Assembly (NCBI GenBank): GCA_028753945.1
Contig: JAPNXP010000003.1
Coordinates: forward strand, 1,984,001 to 2,048,000
DNA length: 64,000 nucleotides
Source: Hexactinellida sp. DTS-2022
Taxonomy: Eukaryota; Porifera; Hexactinellida
Direction of reading: 5' to 3'
Shown here: positions 25,753 to 37,338 of the stretch, piece by piece
Numbering within the stretch: the first letter of the stretch is position 1
How the letters are laid out: the number at the start of each line of letters is the position of its first letter
Notes under the pieces: model-generated
The model's input: the letters and a program-made list of their open reading frames with translations, nothing else
Databases searched by the model: none
Told to the model about the DNA's origin: nothing
Made by a program: the position numbers and the translations under genes

Positions 25753-26328
25753 CAAGGGTGGGGTTGTTAACCGTTCTGAGGCTACAATTATTATTCGTTT
25801 TGTTTATACTACAGTGTAGGACTCAGTATTATAAAGTATTACTCCATAAGTAGTCATTAACTAATACATTTCGCAATTTGGGCAAGTTAGAAACAGTGTA
25901 GTTACAGAAAATATATAATGGGTCATTGTAGTGATGAGAAATGGATTTATGATCATCATTTTCAACAAAATTCAAATATTTTAATTATTTATACTGTACT
26001 TCCTCGCTAATCCCAACAGAGGTGTTCCGATTTAAAAATTTCTGTTCCGATTAGTGAAGTAATACATTTTCTATTGGCCTCTATTACATGAGATTCCGAT
26101 AAATTTTTTAATCCAACTAAACATGTAGTATACTACCTAATTTATTGTCTGAGACTTATTAATTTAGGATTCCATTGTAATATACGTTGGATCTCCTGTT
26201 CGGACTAGCGAGGATGTACTGTAAGATAATTTCCAAATAATACTGCTAGCTGCTGATTATCAACAGGCCGGCTAACTGGTTAACGAAATATGCAACCGCT
26301 AGCCAGCTGGTTAACAAATCCAGCCTTG
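25753..26328. mobile_element. hAT-type MITE, CAAGGGTGGG end
   Basis: The ends read CAAGGGTGGGGTTGTTAACC and GTTAACAAATCCAGCCTTG. Flanking tataaac occurs on both sides, suggesting a 7-8-bp duplication. It is interrupted by the pogo MITE 25994-26221. Confidence 0.75.
25994..26221. mobile_element. pogo/Tc1-type MITE nested in a hAT MITE
   Basis: Ends CTGTACTTCCTCGCTAATCC and GGACTAGCGAGGATGTACTG, flanked by TA on both sides. It is 228 bp. Confidence 0.85.
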
Positions 26329-26341
26329 TATAAACTATAGT

Positions 26342-26764
26342 TAAGGGTGGGATTGGTTAACCATTTTGAGGCCACGGTTACGATTATCTTCACACTACGG
26401 TTAACCGGTTAACCGCCACTGAAAGTTATAACAAAATATATAGACATTTCTCAGAAAATATCTAAATTGTAGTAACGAAAAACACATTCTTTTAGCCAAG
26501 TACTCTATTAGTACAATTAACTGCGGTACAAGTTTATCACTTCAGGTTACTTCTACACTGTGTTGTCACCAAATATATCATGTGACTATGGGTTATAACT
26601 TAATAAGATAAACAATTATTATATTCTGAACAAAATGCGTGCAAATTCACACTATTATCCAAAAAATTATACTTCTAATTGTAATATTAACATATCGGTT
26701 AACTGATCACTAAAATCCGTAACAGTTAACCGGTATTAGCGGCGGTTAATCGAATTCAGCCTTG
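26342..26764. mobile_element. Second CAAGGGTGGG-family MITE
   Basis: It begins AAGGGTGGGATTGGTTAACC and ends GAATTCAGCCTTG, about 423 bp, only 14 bases from the first copy. No clean target duplication. Confidence 0.65.
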
Positions 26765-27013
26765 ATTTAATATTTTCTGAAGGACGAAATGTAGCAGTAG
26801 TAAGGAATAAAAACAAAGCTGAACCTTACTAATTATGTAGTATAAATAATGTTCGACTGTGGTGATCAGCATGGGCGGTTGACTGGCTAACCGTGGCGAG
26901 AAATTGAATCGTAACCGTAGCCACAGAATTTACCATTGAATAAAATATTGGGAACAACAAGATACTCTCCCCTGACTTGAGGGTGGGGTCGACACCTCCC
27001 TCCTGACGCTATA

Positions 27014-27147
27014 CAGTAAGTGCATAGGTCAATCCTTCGGGCAGCCAGGAAATTCCGGGGAAACTCCGGGTATAGTATTAGTAGCATAAGGGCAACCCTT
27101 CCGGGCCGCCCGGACATTTCCGGGCACCCGGGCGAGTAACGACGCCT
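27014..27147. mobile_element. GC-rich MITE, copy 2 (left end damaged)
   Basis: It shares GGTCAATCCTTCGGG and CCCGGACATTTCCGGGCACC with the intact 145-bp copy at 51993-52137, and ends ACGACGCCTATTAG. The left CATAGGCGTCG terminus is missing. Confidence 0.8.
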
Positions 27148-27639
27148 ATTAGTAACTTAGTAAGTGGCTTAGAAATTAGTATGTATCTCAAATACAAGTG
27201 TCACTAAGTGTCTCTTTAACAACAAACAGCACTTATTTGCAAGTACATATGTAGTTAATTCTAGACTAAATTCGTATTTAGTATACTATGCAATTACTTA
27301 AAATAACCGCTAGTCTCTATGTTAATTTGGAATATTCCTTAATTTTTTTACCTATATTGTAAATAACAACAATAAATAGACCTAATAGAAATTTGTGAGT
27401 GTCAAATTCGTATTCAGCATACTTGATTACCTAGTATTTTAACATTTGGAAGTGAACAAATAGCGAGATTAGATCTGGATATAATCAATTTTTAACAACC
27501 CATAATATTTAGTTATAAATTTTCTATAAGTATTATGACTCCATTTCGCCTGGTACTCAATCTCGCCTGACACTCGCAGGCGAAATTGAGACTCAATCTC
27601 GCCTGGTACTCAATTTCGCCTGCGACATATACATAATGA

Positions 27640-28090
27640 ATGAATGGCATTAAACTCAAGATGGTTCAAGATAGAAATAATTTAAAATGAACAATCGTTC
27701 CTTTGTCCCATACAACTTGTTAAATGAGTCTAAACACTATGAGGCGTTCATGACATGGCGAAAAAAATCCAAAATTGCAGCTGTACCGACAGCATGTTCC
27801 TTTGGAGACACTATCAATACACCACCACCAAAATATAGTGCCACCAAAGGAACATGCGTCGGCACAGGCTGCAATTTTGGATTTTTATTACACGTTTTGG
27901 ACACATTTTTAACACCTTACAAAATTTGTCTGGTCCATAACTCAAAAATCCAAAATTGCAGCTGTGCCGACGCATGTTCCTTTGGTGGCACTATATTTTG
28001 GTGGTGGTTTATTGATAGTGCCTCCAAAGGAACATGCTGTCGGCACAGGCTGCAATTTGGGATTTTTTTTTCACCAAGTCATCAACGCCT
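27640..28090. repeat. Satellite continuation with two hairpins
   Basis: The satellite resumes after the 5.2-kb element with AATGGCATTAAACTC. Two foldback hairpins follow: 27768-27887 (standard) and 27945-28070 (flipped). The array then stops against P copy C. Confidence 0.85.
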
Positions 28091-28509
28091 CAAGGTGTCA
28101 AGAACCATTTGTTAATTGTTCCGAGTCACAAGGAACGGTAGATAAATTTGAAGCTATAAATTTTTCGATGGGTAGAGATGTTACAGTCGAACATCCTGGA
28201 TCTTGGCAATTAGAAAATTGCTTGTGAAATCTCGGACTGAAATTTGTTTTGTAGAAGATTGATACAGATTTAAAATGCTGGATACCTTCAGTGTACGCTC
28301 AGACTCAAGAATTTGATAGTAGGAAATATGATAGTTTGCTCCAGACGTTTGTCTGCATAATTATCCCGAAATGATGTTCTAATCATCTAATGCATCATTT
28401 TAGAGGGATGTAGCCAGAACGTGTGAGAATCCACTAGTGTTGGTTAGGTGGCGAACTAAGTGAGGTAGAGCTAAACATGTATGACGCAAACTAGTGAAGG
28501 TCTGACGGG

Positions 28510-29104
28510 CAGGGCCGTGCCACTAATGCAAACTGACCAGGTCAAACCTGGGTAGGATTTATCCAGACCAGGTTCTGACCAGGTTGACCTGGCCATATGA
28601 CCAGGTCAACTTGGTCATTAAACCAGGTTCTCACTAACTGATGAGTTTCAAAACAATTATTATTGTTATATACGAATAAAGCGCTGAAAAGGGGACTCCA
28701 TCGAGAATCTAGATATACGTCAAATACGTACTATGTACATTTAATTAAATTTGTTATAATTATACCTGCCAACCTATATGAGTCAATTCCCAGTAAGTGG
28801 TTTCAATCTTACCCTGTACAGTGGCCTAAATACATGGATGCAAAAAATTTCTTTTTCGCTAGCTCGTCCTGGGAATCCCTGTACCCTTATACTAAGAGGA
28901 ATTAAGAGATTGCAGTATTAAGAAATGCATTCAAATACGTTTATTTCGGATCATTAATCAAAAAGTGCTGCGCACTAAAAATAGTATTTTTTTGCTAATG
29001 TTTGCTAAAAGTATGTCAATGAGAAACTCATTAACTCATGGGGACAGATGTTTACTCTAATTAGGTTTGACCTGGTCAGGTAAAAATAGGCTCGCACGGC
29101 CCTG
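28510..29104. mobile_element. hAT element, CAGGGCCGTGC ends, in P copy C
   Basis: TIRs CAGGGCCGTGC and GCACGGCCCTG. The exact 8-bp duplication ctgacggg is at 28502-28509 and 29105-29112. It is 595 bp. A TACCTGCCAACC motif inside matches the terminus of the element at 34706. Confidence 0.95.
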
Positions 29105-30079
29105 CTGACGGGTTAGTGATGCTTTACTAGTTCTTGTGATTGCTTCACATGCATCAATCCAGGAGACTATGCGTTCTAAAAAGAGGAGGCGAGGATCATC
29201 CTTGACAAATGTCTTTGATAAGGCGTCATTCAATCGGGTTCCCTTCTGGGGTGTACTAACATTGAATATTTTCCATATGTTTAAAATAATAGATACAAAT
29301 TCTGCCGTCTGCGTTTGGAAGTTAGGATTTCGTGCGTAATTTTGAATTTTCAAGCCAGCGATAGTAGATTCGTTAAATACCTTGAAAGCTAATTCACGCT
29401 CTGACGTTCAAAACTGGTGGGCCAACATGATTTTGCTGTCAGCTGAGTAAGAGGATGTTTTATTTGTTCAATTGAAATATCATCAATAGAGGGAAAAATA
29501 AAGGTGTAGTTAAAATCTTTGGTGTTAAGCCAATTGTTCCGAATAGATTTTATTATATGAACGGCATCAAATAAAAGGAGAAGGTTTCGATTAATATCAT
29601 ATGGATGAGGAACAATATGACTGAGTGTTCTTTGATCAATGGAAAACATCTTGAAGATATTTACATTTTGAGGGTAGTTATCTGAACATAGTACCTGAAC
29701 TAATAAAGCACATTTTTTGATGTCACCAATTACAGATTTGATAGTGAGGAACAGTTCTGAAGCGTTGGTGGATGAAAGCGGGAATAATCGAACGATTGTT
29801 GACCACTTTTTGTGGAGACTCGAAACCATTATTGCTAAAACTGTATTTACAGGATCTCCTGAGTCCATTGTAGGTGCGATGATTTTTCCACCTTTGTATG
29901 TGATATCGGATTTCACATGAACTTCATCAATTTGGACAATAACGTTCTTTTGCTGAGCTGAGAAGTCAAGTGTAGAGTTTTTTAGGAAGTTAAAATATTC
30001 GCTTTCCAATCCAATAGGTCGATAAAGTCTCTGTAATGTGTGGAAATGTGGTAGGGATAAACAATTGAGTGATTGTAAG

Positions 30080-30355
30080 CAGTGGCGGACACTAGGGGGG
30101 CGAGGGGGGGCAGTCGCCCCCCCCAATAATTTCGAAAGAATAAAGTTTAAAGAAATTTGAGTCAAAAAGTGGAAACAAAGGAATCTTTTACTTCAAAAGT
30201 GGAAGGAGTGCGTACAAATTGTAATATAAACAACAACACCAAAATAGCATAATTATATAGCGAAATTGAGAAAAGACACTACTAATAATACTGAAAGTGT
30301 GATGAGTCCCAATTAATTTCGCCCCCCCCTATATTTCGTCAAGTGTCCGCCACTG
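30080..30355. mobile_element. hAT MITE, CAGTGGCGGACACT ends, in P copy C
   Basis: Perfect 14-base TIRs with an exact 8-bp duplication attgtaag at 30072-30079 and 30356-30363. It is 276 bp and interrupts the codons for TYLQSLNC of the P transposase. Confidence 0.97.
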
Positions 30356-31512
30356 ATTGTAAGTATGTATAACATGCGTGGGAATAAATATGGGCTTTGA
30401 GTGATAATACCTAAAGACAAATATTAAAATTTATGGAGAACACATTTGCCTTTTAGATTGCATCACTTAATTAATTAACATACCTGGGTAATAACGTATC
30501 TGCGCCTATTTTTGGGTACCATGATATTTTCAAGCTGGCATAAAATAAAGTTAAGTCGTGGGAGGTAAGGGGAGATGCTAACAATTTCTTCATTTAACAA
30601 CCCTGAGTCACTTGAGTTATCAATAGTGTCTATAGCCTTGATTATATGATTGAATGCGGTATTGTGTTTGATCAGTCGGAGTATTAGTATTTAGGGGCGA
30701 ATTGTTTAGAATTTCATCCAGGAGTGTTTCAATTTGACGAATATCTCTAACAAATTCGAGTGATAAAGAAGTTCGTTCGTTGTGGAGAGAAGCTTCTGTA
30801 CTTAAATAATAATTAATTGTTAGTGTTGCTATTATTGTAATGGTAGAATTTTCCAATTGTGGAAATATAATATGGACTGAATCATCATCACTAGACCAGA
30901 ATAACCAGTTGTTAAGAGTAATGAGACTCAGCTATTGTTTCAATTAATCTAGATCAACTACACCAAATCTCTCCTCCTCAAGTATATATGTTTCCCTACT
31001 TTCTCGTATCATACGAGTGAAAAATTGGTCCTCCTTTGATTCGAACTTTAACCTTTACTAGGATGAGATGATTCGGGTGCTGAAAGATATTTGGGAAACC
31101 CTGGTAAGAAGCATGGAACAGCTCCCTTGCGAAGTAATGGAAACTTCCGAGGAACTTCTTGAAGTATTCCATTTGGTCAAGGTACAAAATGGGTTCGAGA
31201 AATATCTTCGATAAGAAAATGATTTTCACATACAAAGGTGTTTACAGGAATATCGACTAAATGGAGTGCTTGGAACCACTAACGTCTGAGCTCAGGTGCT
31301 TTGGATAATTTGAACACAGTTGCATAGTCGGTATAGTGGGGTCAAAAATTAAGGTTCCGTGACCAACCTCTGGATAGTTAAGTTTATGCCTGATTCTGAT
31401 ACTTTAGGATATAACTCGCGATTTAAGCTCCCATGCCGCTCTGGAAAGTTTGGGCAAACTTTTTTATAGCGACAATTTCAAAGGGCCTCCGGCAATCATT
31501 TTGAAAAATTAA

Positions 31513-32221
31513 GGCCCCTCTCTGAACATTTCATAAATTGAGATTAGAGTATTTTTGAACAGTATGCAATAAGTAGTAGCTGCACTGAAAATTTCAACTC
31601 AATCGGGACTATACTTTTAATGTAGTAACCTTTTGAAGATTCTTACGTCATTTGTCACCATGGGAGGTCCCTTCTTTAAACTATTTTTTAAGGGATTTGT
31701 AGCATATCTTATCCTATATATGTACATGAAATAACCTTTTAACTCGCTATGTAGTATGTCTCCATGTAAATCTCGGTAATAGACCTAAATTTAGCACTTT
31801 GACTATACAAAAATTAAAAAATCCAGTCAATTGACGTCAAAATTGTGATAATTATATATATAAAGTGGCCGAATAAGACGATTATGGGTCAATTATTTTT
31901 GCTTCGTCACCCCCATGTGAGATCTCCAGAAGAGTCAAAGTGGTAAATTTAGGTCTATTACCGAGATTTACATGGAGACATACTACATAGCGAGTTAAAA
32001 GGTTATTGCATGTATATAAGATGAGATATGCTTCAAATCCCTTAAAAAAATTGTTTAAAGAAGGGACCTCCCATGGTGACAAATGACGTAAGAATCTTCA
32101 AAAGGTTACTACATTAAAAGTATAGTCCCGATTGAGTTGAGATTTTCAGTGCAGCTACTACTTATTGCATACTGTTCAAAAATACTCTAATCTCAATTTA
32201 TGAAATGTTCAGAGAGGGGCC
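31513..32221. mobile_element. 709-bp TTAA-flanked foldback element
   Basis: Arms of about 290 bases (31513-31805 and 31932-32221) are about 95 per cent identical in inverted orientation, starting GGCCCCTCTCTGAACATT, around a ~125-base centre. TTAA lies immediately outside both ends, the piggyBac target. There is no transposase. It truncates the Helitron-type gene to its right. Confidence 0.9.
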
Positions 32222-33171
32222 TTAACTTAAGTACAGAAGCTTCCTCCCTTCTCCAGGAGCCAATTTCATTAACAGGTTCTCATTAGACAGCAGCAGTGTG
32301 TCTAAAGAACCAGGGTTAATTGGGAGATCATCCTTGGTACTCATCCCAATCATCAATCTCCTTCAACAACTCCTCAAGGTTATAGAAGAGCTCCTCGATA
32401 CCAGAAATAGTCTCAGAATCCTCTTGTTCTTCATCCATAACTATATCAGAAGGCTCTTCATATGGGTTAACAATAAAATTAACATTACCAGAAACCAGTA
32501 CGTGTTACAGAGTTAACCCAGTCCTCTGAAACTACTACCTTCTCTAGCTTGAAGAGCTCAGTATTAGAGAGATAGCGAGATGCTTCTAACACTACATTCG
32601 GTCTTATCGTTTCGTATAAATAAGGTTTCGAGAACGATAACTTACGAAACAATTATAACTGAATAGTTAGGGGCTGTAAGAATGTCCTAGGTAACTGGTT
32701 AACAGTCTTATCTACGTCTATGAGAACATTAACAACCATTCCATGCAGTCCGTGCTGTCTCTCCCTGCCCAGAGATCTGATGTTCATGAACTTGTGTCTG
32801 GGAGATACCAGTCTCTGTTCAATTACAGTTAGACCAGATAACTCAGGAGGGATCTCGGGGAAAGTTAAGCCACGGCATAACGCTATCTTAGGGACTCTGC
32901 CATCTTTGATGTTAATGAGACAGTTCTTACATACATACTCAATGTTGACTGTTTCATAGAGAAAAACCTAAAGGTTAATAACAGATAATAATAATGTAAC
33001 AGAATAACCCGCATATTATATTTGAGTATGTCTTTGATTAAGTAATTATCTCTAATTAAATATTACTTTAGTAAAGAAATTATTTAAATATAAAGTATAA
33101 GAATATAATTACCTGTTTGACGAAATCAGAGTTGGGAAGATTCGTTGAAACAAGTTTTTCTCTCTTTAGAA

Positions 33172-34063
33172 CAGTGGTTCCCAAACTGGGGACCGCGAGT
33201 TTCTTTTTGTAGGACCGCGATATAGTTGAAATTTTTTTTTAGCATAGATTTATGAATTAAAAAATCATTTATTGTGACTAGAAAAAGTTAGGGATACAAT
33301 ACTTGCTAGGTATTGGAAATTGGGCTAATAGCACTCTATTGTATCTGACTTCCAGGAAACTTCCCCCTGGAGCCCACTGGGGAGCTTCCACCGCCCCCCA
33401 GACCCCCAGTTGGTGACGCGAATGTTATATAAAATCACAACCCCCCTTTATTATGACTTTCTACTAATTAGTTTACCCTGTACACCCCAAAATTTTTCTC
33501 GCTCGCTATGCTCGCTTGTACGGGAAATTCCTGCACGCTTGAATAGGAACTGTTAATTTACACAAAACAAATATTACATTTTTATGTATTATATGACTCA
33601 ATGTATGTATTATATGACTCAATCAGTAAACTAAATCCCTGTACAAATGTGATGTATTATATGACTGTATTATGTATTATATGACTCAATCAGTAATCTA
33701 AATCCCTGTACAAATGTGATACTTGTAAATCCCTGTACTCATGTACAGAGCTACCAAAATTGTTAAAATCCCAGTACGGTTGGCAGGTATGATATTGTAT
33801 ATTTAATGGAGGCACTCCACGAATATATAGTTCCTCCAATTAACTTACAACTTGTCGGCGCAGCAGTAATTTATTTGTATTGGTATTTTAAGCGTAGCTT
33901 TTGATATTTTACTGATTAGTGTTATACTTCATAATTTTTTCTAGAGTATTAAAATTACTTGCTTAGAATTTATTTGTGTATAAATTCATGGGGAACCACT
34001 AGAAGTTTCCAAATCACAAAGGGGACCAAAAACTCATTTTTTTTTTAAGTTTTGGAACCACTA
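33172..34063. mobile_element. hAT element, CAGTGGTTCCCAAACT end
   Basis: TIRs CAGTGGTTCCCAAACT and the inverted AAGTTTTGGAACCACTA. Exact 8-bp duplication ctttagaa at 33164-33171 and 34064-34071. It is 892 bp and interrupts the Cys-motif exon of the Helitron-type gene. It contains a reversed copy of the TACCTGCCAACCGTAC family near 33470-33790. Confidence 0.93.
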
Positions 34064-34502
34064 CTTTAGAATAACAACTGTTTTCCTGAAATGGAGACAT
34101 CCACAACAAGAACAAACATACGTTGGACCTTGTGATATCTTGGAGAATAACTTTGAATAACAGTTAACCTCCTCCTTATTAGTGTTGTGCTTTTCACGCA
34201 CATCAGGATCCTTCAACCTCTCTGCTACAGCTTTATTATGCTCAGCACGCTTCTCAGGGTCCTTCAAACTCTCGGCCACAGCTTTATTATGCTCAGCACG
34301 CTTCTCAGGATCCTTAAACCTCTCGGCCACAGCGTTATCATCCATTGCGCGCTTCTCAGGATCCTTCAACCTCTCTGCTACAGTGTTATTATGCTGAGTA
34401 CGCTTCTCAGGATCTTTAAAACTCTCGGCCACAGCTCTATTATGCTCAGCACGCTTCTCAGGATCTTTTAAACTCTCTGCTACAGCGTTATTATGCTGAG
34501 AA

Positions 34503-35164
34503 CAGTGGCGTAGCTAGGGTTTCGGGGGCCCCGGTTCAAAAGTATGTACCAGGGCCCCTGGCCCCACTAGTTCAAATTGGAGTAGTATATTTTAAGGAGG
34601 TTCGCGGCATGCATCTGGGTAAATTTGGGTTCGGAAATGGCATTTCCCGCATTTTGACGAAGTAGATTGAAGTATATCTGCATATGGAGAATTTTGGAAC
34701 ATTTGCATACCTGCCAACCGTACAGGGATTTGAACCATTTTGGCTGTTTTGTACTGGCGTACAGGGATTTTTAATTTACTAATTATGAGTCAAATAATGC
34801 CTAAAAAATGTCTACAGTGATGATAGTATATTCTGCCATGCATTCTGCATTGACCACATAAAGGCACAAGTTGGTTTATATATTTATTCAAGCGTACAGG
34901 GATTCCCTGTACAGTATATAATTCAATGCTTTTTCCTTTCCAAAGTGACAATTTTTATATGTAAGTGTATATAATTTCTTGGACGAGCGAGCGCAGCGAG
35001 CGAGAAAAATTTTTGGGAGGTGTATAGGGATTTTGGCCAATGTACAGGGGAAAATTTGAGCCCTGTACAGGGATATGACACAAATAGGTTGGCAGGTATG
35101 CCTTTGGGGGCCCCCGAGACATCGGGGGCCCTGGTTCAATGAACCGCCTATTGCTACGCTACTG
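34503..35164. mobile_element. hAT element, CAGTGGCGTAGCTAGGG end, with nested MITE
   Basis: TIRs CAGTGGCGTAGC and GCTACGCTACTG. The duplication gctgagaa/gctgagca differs at one base. It splits the tandem 17-residue repeat coding region. The inner element at 34706-35100 accounts for 395 of its 662 bases. Confidence 0.9.
34706..35100. mobile_element. Nested element, CATACCTGCCAACC ends
   Basis: Perfect TIRs CATACCTGCCAACC and GGTTGGCAGGTATG. GCGAGCGCAGCGAGCGAG and several GTACAGGGATT repeats lie inside. Related pieces occur near 28764 and 33470-33790. Confidence 0.85.
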
Positions 35165-35639
35165 GCTGAGCACGCTTCTCAGGATCTTTCAAACTCTCGG
35201 CCACAGCTCTATTATGCTCAGCACGCTTCTCAGGATCCTTCAACCTCTTTGCAATGCCTTGTAATTGATTTTCGTTGTGCTTAGATAGAAAATCGGGATC
35301 CTCACAATCTTCATTAAAACGCTCAAGACGAGCCTCATTCTCAGTTTTACAAGACTCTGAGGCATCAGTTCTTCTCTTCTTCATAGCAGCTTGATTTTTA
35401 TCTTTTCTAGCCCTGTACCCTTTTCTCTTCCGAGACTTAGGTGTAGAGATACCCTTCTCAGGAGTCATTGGGACATCAGAACACAGGCTAGACAAATCCA
35501 GGTCGTTTAGAGGTACAACTTGAGATGATATCGGAGTATGTTGTACCGTTTGAGAAGAGAATATAAACACATCTGTCTGGGAACATTCCTCTATCTCCAT
35601 AGAACAAATCTCTTTCTCTGTTGTTGAACCTGGCCCGGG

Positions 35640-36200
35640 ATTTATTTCGATCCCACCGATCTTAATAAGGCGCTGATTATGTTAGCATGTAGAAATGCGC
35701 CAAAATATGTCGATACATATGGTAAACTTCCTGATAATATAATGGGGTAACTGGGACCTAGCATGTCCACCCCAGCCACTGATTCTTGCTCTATAGAGCT
35801 CAATTGAAATCATATCTAATTAATGTAATAAATATAAACGAAATATAAAATATAAATACAATACAGACAGCGTTTTTACTATATTTTGTATAAAGATTTG
35901 ATGTTTGTTTTAAATTTTGTAGTAAAGCTTCATACACATAAATGCTAGTTGTAAATGTAAATAGTGAGAACGAAAAAGATAGGTTATTAATAACAGAATA
36001 TGAAAAACATTAGTTTTAAAAATATAAGTTAAATCACAATGATTAAAATGAATAAAGTAAAAATAATAATGTCAGAAAGTCAAATCTTGAATCAAGATAG
36101 AAATTCTTGAATTTTACTTGAGAACTATACAAATGGAAAACATAATCTAGAATAGAAACCTGTAAGCAGCAATATAAGTTTAATAAATAAAACAATAATT
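35640..36200. other. Gene-less stretch
   Basis: AT-rich. It holds no recognisable gene or repeat boundary before the inverted satellite array starts. Confidence 0.45.
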
Positions 36201-36464
36201 AATGAAACAATAGAGTAAGATTTAACAAGTTGAAATCAATATATGTATTACAAGTTGAACAATAGAATTAAGTTTAACAGTTTTACTTATTCTGAAGTGT
36301 GCGGAAATAGAGGAGAAATGCACTACAATTATGGCATAAACCTAGACTCAATTGAATATTTGTGATTTGACAAAAGGTGTAGAATTTAATTATCTATCCA
36401 AATATGAAATTTAATCAAGTTCACTATTAATTTTTCAAGTTATGAGCCATAAATAGCTTAAATA

Positions 36465-36649
36465 CAGTCAACTCCGCTTAATAGAGCCACCGGTTAATCG
36501 GTTTCTCCGCTTAATCGGGTCGAAATTTCACAGGATTTATCGGACAGAATTACAGTTTGGCTTACAATATTTTCGGTTAATCGGTTTCTCCGCTTAATCG
36601 GGTCAAAACAACCTGGTCCCGAGGTGGCTCTATTAAGCGGAGTCGACTG
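36465..36649. mobile_element. pogo/Tc1-type MITE
   Basis: Ends CAGTCAACTCCGCTTAATAG and inverted CTATTAAGCGGAGTCGACTG, TA on both sides, 185 bp. Internally it repeats CGGTTTCTCCGCTTAATCGG twice. Confidence 0.93.
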
Positions 36650-37338
36650 TAGGTGTTAAAATTGTTTGATCAAAAATCGTAACCCCCAGTTGTAAATTAG
36701 ACGGTTACTTCACTTCTTCTACCTGCCAACTCTCAGCCCATCAACTATAAAGCTCTGACCAGTACACCGTCTACTGAGAAATAATAATGGCTGCAATTTT
36801 GGATTTTTTCGCCATGTCATCATCACTATGAAGGTGTTGAATTATTTCAGAAAGGTGTTTCAGAGGCAACGAACCTTAGAGTGGTGGAAGTTTCCATCAA
36901 GCTCACTTCATTTTAGAGATATTCAAGTTTCAGTAGAATATTATAGGTGATGACTCAGCATTTTTATGTGCGTGTTGGGTGATCACCCTACAGCAACCAA
37001 CCAATTAAAATTATATAATTGGAAAATTGTGTTTACGATATCATCATCACCTCAAGGTGTCAAGACCTTGTATAGGTGTCACGTGACATATGATCAATTG
37101 ATAAATTGAAATTTTGTTTCTATTTTATAAACACATCTGAGATTAATGAAATTTAGCTAATTAATATAAATATTTAATTAACGTATTCATAATTTAACAC
37201 CATTATTATGACATCAAAAAAATTAAATTAAATTATTAGTAATAATTATTAATTTAAAATGAATTTCACTATAATATTTGAATTCAGCGCACTCGATAAC
37301 CCAAATAATCTAAATTGAACCGTTTCTATAAGTTAAAC

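Larger units (their letters stand above)
22391..27624. mobile_element. 5.2-kb element with 400-530-bp inverted repeats
   Basis: The left arm (22391-22918) and right arm (27222-27624) are inverted copies. The left has an extra ~120-base segment near 22682-22800. The outer 100 bases of each arm hold about six copies of CAGGCGARATTGAGT in alternating orientation. Satellite sequence flanks both sides and reads across the insertion: GCTAAAATAATAAACT on the left and AATGAATGAATGGCATTAAA on the right, which are contiguous in intact satellite units. The interior has no recognisable transposase, so it is non-autonomous or decayed, and hosts several smaller insertions. The superfamily is unknown. Confidence 0.85.
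28100..31345 (-). pseudogene. P-element-like THAP transposase, copy C
   Basis: From right to left: THAP remnant (TVFKLSKAPELRR, NTFVCENHF, KGAVPCFLPG; about 31345-31010, lacking the first cysteines), linker domain (30620-30856), RRRYVI-type block and an intron of 73 bases (30483 down to 30411, GT...AG). The core follows: QIDEVHVKSDITYKGG with the first Asp, CSDNYPQNVNIFK with the second, FDAVHIIKSIRNNW, IILNIWKIFNV. After the MITE at 28510-29104 come a TFTSLRHTCLALP-like block and YYQILESERTLK down to about 28110, where satellite takes over. There are frameshifts near 29390 and stops. Two MITEs sit inside it, so it was dead or tolerant before they arrived. Confidence 0.87.
32226..35600 (-). 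pseudogene. Helitron-type protein gene (17-aa repeats plus DUF6570-like domain), disrupted
   Basis: The ATG is at 35600. A basic N-terminal region leads into about eight tandem 17-residue repeats of the form AVAERLKDPEKRAEHNK, then a Cys motif YVCSCCGCLHFRK. An intron begins GTAATT at 33114. The next exon (about 32966 downward) reads VCKNCLINIKDGRVPKIALC, then PELSGLTVIEQRLVSPRHKF and HGMVVNVLIDVDKTVNQLP, followed by a LAPGEGRKLL motif near 32250. This order (low-complexity repeats, Cys pair, P.xxGL.xxEIPxEL, ERLxSPR, xNVPxDV) is typical of the N-terminal part of Helitron replicase-helicase proteins. No Rep or helicase domain remains because the foldback element truncates it. Two hAT elements interrupt the repeats and the Cys exon. 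The domain name is from memory, not a search. Confidence 0.75.

Noticed and set aside
27687-28227. Protein-coding ORFs across 27687-28227 and similar ones at 13901, 19600, 20818 and 38096
   Set aside because: They are translations of the satellite hairpin (recurrent CSFGGTI/PLVALYF words) and recur wherever the hairpin occurs.
34180-34500. CRISPR-like direct repeats
   Set aside because: The ~51-base repeats are in-frame codons of a 17-residue protein repeat in a eukaryotic sequence. There are no spacers of independent origin.
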